DNA of 64,000 nt from contig NZ_OCPC01000004.1 of the NCBI RefSeq assembly GCF_900220985.1, positions 248,001 to 312,000 of the forward strand. Reading direction: 5' to 3'. Under the pieces are notes generated by a model. The model had not been told where the DNA came from. It searched no databases and saw only the letters and a list, made by a program, of their open reading frames with translations. Below, in pieces: positions 59,983-64,000 of the stretch. Source of the DNA: Parahoeflea halophila. Lineage in GTDB: Bacteria; Pseudomonadota; Alphaproteobacteria; Rhizobiales; Rhizobiaceae. The position numbers were made by a program, and so were the translations under genes. Each line of letters begins with the position of its first letter. Position 1 is the stretch's first letter.

Positions 59983-61337
59983 CCGACACCTCCGCCGATA
60001 CCGTTGCGGCAGCCGGCCGCCCGAAGGCCAGGTCGCTGTACCAGGTCAGCGCCCGCACCCGCAAACGCCATGCATCCGAAACCCGCTTCCGGATGATGGG
60101 CCTGGCCGCCGTCATCTTCAGCATCATCGCACTGCTTGGCTTGATGACATCGATCCTGTCCAACGGCCTGTCTTCGTTCAAGCAGACCTATGTGACGATG
60201 GAGGTGTTTCTCGACCCGGCAAAGCTCGACAAGAAGGGCAACCGCAGCCCCGAGGATCTGGCCAAAATCACCACCTTCACCATACAGCCGCTGATCCAGA
60301 CGGCGCTGGCAGAGACGATGGAAGCGCGCGGGATCGCGGTCGAAGGTGTCAATGCGAAGACCGCCGTGGAGCTCATCTCCAAGGAAGCCCCGGCTCAGCT
60401 GCGCCACTTCGTTCTTGCCAATCCGGAGCTGATTGGCCAGTCCGTGCGCTTCGAGCTGCTGGCTTCCGGCCGCATCGACGGCTACTACAAGGGGCGCGTG
60501 ACGATGGAATCTGCGGCACTCGACCGCAATATCTCGCCCGAGCAGCTGACGCTGGCCGATGAGTTGAAAGCAGCTGGCCTGCTGGAATCCCGGTTCAACT
60601 GGTCGTTCTTCACCGCCCCTGATGCATCCGACACCCGTCCTGAAGCCGCGGGCCTTGGAGTCGCCATTCTTGGCTCGGCCTACATGATGCTGATCGTGCT
60701 GGCGCTGGCGTTACCGATCGGTGTTGCCGCTTCGATCTATCTCGAGGAGTTCGCGCCGCAAAACCGGTGGACCGACCTGATCGAGGTCAACATCGCCAAC
60801 CTGGCCGCCGTACCCTCGATCGTGTTCGGCATCCTTGGCCTGGCCATCTTCATCAATTTTGTCGGCCTGCCGCAGTCGGCGCCCATCGTTGGCGGTCTGG
60901 TGCTTACGCTGATGACGTTGCCCACCATCATCATCGCCACCCGTGCGGCACTGAAAGCGGTCCCGCCCTCGATCAAGGATGCGGCGCTGGGTATTGGCGC
61001 CTCGAAGATGCAGGCGATCTTTCACCATGTCCTGCCGCTCGCGGCACCGGGCATTCTGACTGGCACGATTATCGGGCTGGCCCAGGCCCTGGGCGAAACC
61101 GCGCCGCTGCTACTGATCGGAATGGTGGCCTTCGTGCGCGAGTATCCCGGCGCACCGCCAGAAGGCTTTTTCGACCCTGCCTCGGCTTTGCCGGTTCAGG
61201 TTTACAACTGGACGCAGCGCGGTGACCCGGCGTTCTTCGAGCGGGCTTCCGGAGCGATCATCGTGCTCCTGGTCTTCCTCGTGATCATGAACACCGTCGC
61301 CATTTTGCTGCGCCGCCGCTTTGAACGCCGCTGGTAG
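59979..61337 (+). CDS. pstA: Phosphate ABC transporter permease PstA
   Basis: A 452-residue permease with an extended N-terminal region (about 200 residues, one membrane helix and a periplasmic segment) before the BPD_transp_1 domain. Domain text: IGVAASIYLEEFAPQNRWTD, ALGIGASKMQAIFHHVLPLAAPGIL. It overlaps pstC by four bases and forms the heterodimeric channel with it. Confidence 0.94.
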   Translation: MTDTSADTVAAAGRPKARSLYQVSARTRKRHASETRFRMMGLAAVIFSIIALLGLMTSILSNGLSSFKQTYVTMEVFLDPAKLDKKGNRSPEDLAKITTFTIQPLIQTALAETMEARGIAVEGVNAKTAVELISKEAPAQLRHFVLANPELIGQSVRFELLASGRIDGYYKGRVTMESAALDRNISPEQLTLADELKAAGLLESRFNWSFFTAPDASDTRPEAAGLGVAILGSAYMMLIVLALALPIGVAASIYLEEFAPQNRWTDLIEVNIANLAAVPSIVFGILGLAIFINFVGLPQSAPIVGGLVLTLMTLPTIIIATRAALKAVPPSIKDAALGIGASKMQAIFHHVLPLAAPGILTGTIIGLAQALGETAPLLLIGMVAFVREYPGAPPEGFFDPASALPVQVYNWTQRGDPAFFERASGAIIVLLVFLVIMNTVAILLRRRFERRW

Positions 61338-61403
61338 GACCCCGTGCCGCCTTTGAAACCACCAAGCCCTGAGTATACTGAAACTGTTGAAGGGAAGACG
61401 GAG

Positions 61404-62219
61404 ATGAACATCATGACGGAAGCGGCTACTGAAATGGCTGTCGACACCGCGATCAAGGAGTCCGCGATCAAGATGCGCGGCACCGATGTCAGCGTCTTCT
61501 ACGGCGAGAAGCAGGCGCTTTTCGATGTTAATCTGGATGTGGCCAGGAACAGCGTCACCGCTCTGATCGGACCGTCGGGCTGTGGCAAGTCGACCTTCCT
61601 GCGCTGCCTCAATCGTATGAACGACACCATCGATATCTGCAGGGTGACGGGGGAGATCACGCTGGAAGGCGAGAACATTTACGATCCCAAGATCGATGTC
61701 GTGGAGCTGCGCGCGCGAGTCGGCATGGTGTTCCAGAAGCCCAACCCGTTCCCCAAATCGATCTACGAGAACGTCGCCTATGGTCCGCGCATTCATGGCT
61801 TGACCAATTCCAGGGCAGAGCTCGACGAAATCGTCGAGTCGAGCCTTCGCAAGGCCGCGATCTGGGAAGAGGTCAAGGATCGTCTGCATGAGCCGGGAAC
61901 CGGGCTTTCCGGGGGGCAGCAGCAGAGGCTTTGCATCGCCCGCGCCATCGCGGTGAGCCCCGAGGTCATTCTCATGGATGAACCCTGTTCGGCGCTTGAT
62001 CCGATCGCCACGGCCAAGGTTGAGGAACTGATCGACGAATTGCGGGGCAATTTTACCATCGTGATCGTCACGCACTCGATGCAGCAGGCAGCACGCGTGT
62101 CGCAGCGCACGGCGATGTTTCACCTGGGCAAGCTGGTCGAGGAGGGTGTTACCGACAAGATGTTCACCAATCCCGAGACCAAGCTGACCCAGGACTACAT
62201 CACCGGCCGCTTTGGTTGA
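61404..62219 (+). CDS. pstB: Phosphate ABC transporter ATP-binding protein PstB
   Basis: A 271-residue ABC ATPase with Walker [10 protein letters not shown] (56-64), the PstB-specific [24 protein letters not shown], signature [14 protein letters not shown] and Walker B VILMDEP. The start at 61404 or at 61413 cannot be separated; both have purine-rich upstream sequence. It lies 66 bases after pstA. Confidence 0.94.
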   Translation: MNIMTEAATEMAVDTAIKESAIKMRGTDVSVFYGEKQALFDVNLDVARNSVTALIGPSGCGKSTFLRCLNRMNDTIDICRVTGEITLEGENIYDPKIDVVELRARVGMVFQKPNPFPKSIYENVAYGPRIHGLTNSRAELDEIVESSLRKAAIWEEVKDRLHEPGTGLSGGQQQRLCIARAIAVSPEVILMDEPCSALDPIATAKVEELIDELRGNFTIVIVTHSMQQAARVSQRTAMFHLGKLVEEGVTDKMFTNPETKLTQDYITGRFG

Positions 62220-62265
62220 TCCGACCGATTTATGCATCAAGATTACAGGATAGGAAGATCAGACC

Positions 62266-62988
62266 ATGCCCGAAGCCCATATCGTCAGCTCCTATGATGA
62301 TGAACTCCGTTTCCTCGTGCGTCGCCTGTCCGAAATGGGTGGGATCGCCGAGCGGATGGTTGCCGATGCTGTAGCAGCCCTTGTCAATGCCGACACCGCA
62401 TCTGCACAGCGGGTGATTTCCGAGGACCTGCTGCTCGATGCCGGCGAACGCGAGATCTACGACAAGGCGGTTCTGGTGATTGCCAAGCGCCAGCCGATGG
62501 CGTCCGACCTGCGCGAGATCATCGGCTCCATCCGCATCGCCTCCGACCTGGAGCGTGTTGGCGACCTGGGCAAGAACATTGCCAAGAGGGTGATTGCTGT
62601 TCACACCATGGCCCAGCCGCGCAAGCTCGTGCGCGGTCTCGAACACCTTGCCGAACTGGCACTGACCCAGCTCAAGGAAGTGCTCGATGCGTTTGCCACG
62701 CGCTCACCGGCAATGGCCAACTCGATCCGCGAGCGCGATGAGGAGATCGACGCGATTTACACCTCGCTGTTCCGCGAGTTGCTGACCTACATGATGGAAG
62801 ACCCGCGCAACATCACCGCCTGCACCCATCTCCTGTTCTGTGCCAAGAACATCGAGCGCATCGGCGACCACGCCACCAACATCGCCGAGACGGTTTACTA
62901 CGTCGCCACAGGTGAGCAGCTGTCGGCGGATCGCCCCAAGGACGATGACACCGCCAGCATGGTTGCGCCCGAGCCGGGTTCAGACTGA
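62266..62988 (+). CDS. phoU: Phosphate-specific transport system regulator PhoU
   Basis: A 240-residue helical protein of two PhoU repeats of about 100 residues. The metal-site motifs ExxxD are recognisable as RIASDLERVGDLGKNIA in the first and KNIERIGDHATNIAE in the second repeat. PhoU couples the Pst transporter to inhibition of PhoR when phosphate is plentiful. Confidence 0.94.
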   Translation: MPEAHIVSSYDDELRFLVRRLSEMGGIAERMVADAVAALVNADTASAQRVISEDLLLDAGEREIYDKAVLVIAKRQPMASDLREIIGSIRIASDLERVGDLGKNIAKRVIAVHTMAQPRKLVRGLEHLAELALTQLKEVLDAFATRSPAMANSIRERDEEIDAIYTSLFRELLTYMMEDPRNITACTHLLFCAKNIERIGDHATNIAETVYYVATGEQLSADRPKDDDTASMVAPEPGSD

Positions 62989-63013
62989 CGGCAGCCTACG
63001 GAGTGCATGCAAT

Positions 63014-63703
63014 ATGGCGATGAACCCGCAAATAACGGTGGTGGAAGACGAGGAAGCGCTTTCGGTGCTGCTTCGCTACAATCTGGAAGCCGAAGGCTAT
63101 GAAGTCGACACCGTGCTGCGTGGCGATGAGGCGGAGATCAGGTTGCAGGAGCGCGTTCCCGACCTGCTGATCCTCGACTGGATGCTGCCGGGCATCTCCG
63201 GGATCGAGCTCTGCCGCCGTCTGCGCGCCCGGCCCGAGACAGAACGGCTGCCGATCATCATGCTCACTGCCCGCGGCGAGGAAAGCGAACGTGTGCGGGG
63301 CCTGGCGACCGGCGCCGACGATTACGTGGTCAAGCCTTTCTCGACGCCGGAATTGCTCGCCCGTGTCAGGGCGATGCTGCGCCGCGCGCGGCCGGAGGTT
63401 ATTTCCAGCCAGCTCAAGGTCGGCGACATCGAACTTGACCGCGAAACCCACAGGGTCAAACGGCGCGGACGCGACATCAAGCTCGGACCGACCGAGTTTC
63501 GCTTGCTGGAATATCTGATGAGTTCGCCCGGGCGGGTCTATTCCCGCGCGCAATTGCTCGACGGCGTCTGGGGTCACGATGTCTATGTCGACGAACGCAC
63601 CGTGGACGTGCATGTCGGCCGGCTGCGCAAGGCGGTCAATCTGTCAGGCATGCGCGACACCATTCGCACCGTGCGCGGCGCCGGGTACTCGATCGAGGCC
63701 TGA
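63014..63703 (+). CDS. phoB: PhoB phosphate-regulon response regulator
   Basis: A 229-residue OmpR/PhoB-type regulator. Receiver residues: Glu11, Asp12, phosphoacceptor Asp55 (LILDWMLPG), Thr85 and Lys107 (VVKPFS). The winged-helix DNA-binding domain follows with IKLGPTEFRLLEYLM and DERTVDVHVGRLRKAV. Start at 63014 or 63020. It completes the gene set phoR-pstSCAB-phoU-phoB and should bind the PHO box at 57298-57330. Confidence 0.95.
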   Translation: MAMNPQITVVEDEEALSVLLRYNLEAEGYEVDTVLRGDEAEIRLQERVPDLLILDWMLPGISGIELCRRLRARPETERLPIIMLTARGEESERVRGLATGADDYVVKPFSTPELLARVRAMLRRARPEVISSQLKVGDIELDRETHRVKRRGRDIKLGPTEFRLLEYLMSSPGRVYSRAQLLDGVWGHDVYVDERTVDVHVGRLRKAVNLSGMRDTIRTVRGAGYSIEA

Positions 63704-63744
63704 CCACCGGCTACCAGTTTGTGCGTTGGCAGGCAGATGTAGAC

Positions 63745-63775
63745 AAAAAACCCGGGCGTCAAAACCCGGGCTTTT
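63745..63775. terminator. Bidirectional terminator between phoB and gcrA
   Basis: AAAAAACCCGGG and CCCGGGCTTTT enclose a CGTCAAAA loop, giving a GC stem with A-run before and T-run after. On both strands the hairpin is followed by T residues, so it can end the pst-pho operon on the plus strand and gcrA on the minus strand. Confidence 0.85.
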
Positions 63776-63796
63776 GCAGTCATGGCAGGCCGCGGT

Positions 63797-64000
63797 TCAG
63801 CGGGCGCGCTTGCGCTCGCTTGACGGCTGAAACGCCAATTTTGCATGATAGCTGCAGTATGGCGAGGCATCGCCTGAATCATTGCCGCAGAAGTGGAAGT
63901 CGTCCTGCAGGGGGTCTCCGACCGGCCATTTGCAGGTCCGCTCGGAAAGTTCCACCAGCGTCAGCCGGCGTGAAATCGGCACGACCACGTCGTCCACGGG
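63797..64000 (-). CDS. gcrA: GcrA cell-cycle regulator, C-terminal part (5' end beyond the window)
   Basis: About 67 residues of the end of GcrA: VVPISRRLTLVELSERTCKWPVGDP, then FHFCGNDSGDASPYCSYHAKLAFQPSSERKR. The Cys/His pattern and the wording are distinctive of this alphaproteobacterial sigma-70-binding factor, which activates transcription at methylated GANTC sites. The frame remains open through position 64000, so the Met at 63997 is probably internal and the DNA-binding N-terminus lies outside. Confidence 0.92.
   Translation of the reverse strand, partial: PVDDVVVPISRRLTLVELSERTCKWPVGDPLQDDFHFCGNDSGDASPYCSYHAKLAFQPSSERKRAR

Overview
The window is about 64 kb of high-GC bacterial chromosome. 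It looks like an alphaproteobacterium of the order Hyphomicrobiales (Rhizobiales), close to Rhizobiaceae and possibly a marine relative such as Hoeflea. The evidence is a GcrA cell-cycle regulator, the error-prone polymerase DnaE2, a rhizobial-style phoR-pstSCAB-phoU-phoB cluster, an ScfR-type propionate regulator and the style of the intergenic palindromes. The genus is an inference. I see no prophage, transposase, CRISPR array or rRNA; the only RNA gene found is tRNA-Thr(CGT).

Layout. 1-0.94 kb: 3' end of dnaE2. 1.0-5.4 kb: a likely sulfopropanediol (DHPS) oxidation cassette, hpsN-hpsO-hpsP, with a TauZ/SuyZ/YeiH-like exporter. It is preceded by a degraded tail of a TRAP transporter permease. 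5.6-11.9 kb: a complete dipeptide-type ABC importer (binding protein, two permeases, two ATPases) translationally coupled to an M19 dipeptidase. 12-21.3 kb: the propionyl-CoA to succinyl-CoA module on the minus strand (methylmalonyl-CoA mutase, PccA, a small unknown, a YghU-type GST, a hydroxynitrile-lyase-like cupin, PccB), with its ScfR/PccR-like regulator divergent and a repeated TTTGCAA motif in between. 21.4-23.1 kb: aroQ and benE. 23.3-27.1 kb: sulfur genes (two YeeE/YedE half-transporters, a persulfide-dioxygenase-like hydrolase, a SulP permease). 27-34.4 kb: a conserved unknown membrane protein, nitronate monooxygenase, tRNA-Thr, a DMT exporter, a DenD-like dehydrogenase, RidA with a class IV aminotransferase, and a haloacid dehalogenase. 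34.6-38.5 kb: otsB-otsA, an L,D-transpeptidase and an M23 lipoprotein. 38.5-44.1 kb: a HerA-like ATPase and a four-gene CDP-6-deoxyhexose cassette. 44.5-55.8 kb: a P-loop kinase-like gene, a D-amino acid aminotransferase, an unusual SDR, pyrC-pyrE, a fructokinase, pgi, fadD, ppk2 and fumC. 56-63.7 kb: the phosphate regulon with a three-unit PHO box. 63.8-64 kb: the 3' end of gcrA.

How it fits together. Much of the window concerns scavenging and central metabolism: organosulfonate and inorganic sulfur handling, peptide uptake, propionate assimilation through methylmalonyl-CoA, trehalose synthesis and phosphate sensing. The most interesting points are the sulfonate cassette whose TRAP transporter survives only as a relic, the GtHNL-like cupin inside the propionate locus, the short-chain dehydrogenase lacking YxxxK, the compact CDP-sugar plus C-methyltransferase cassette, and several putative operators. 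I found no clearly new multi-gene system. Start codons were chosen from ribosome-binding sites, overlaps with neighbours and remembered family N-termini.
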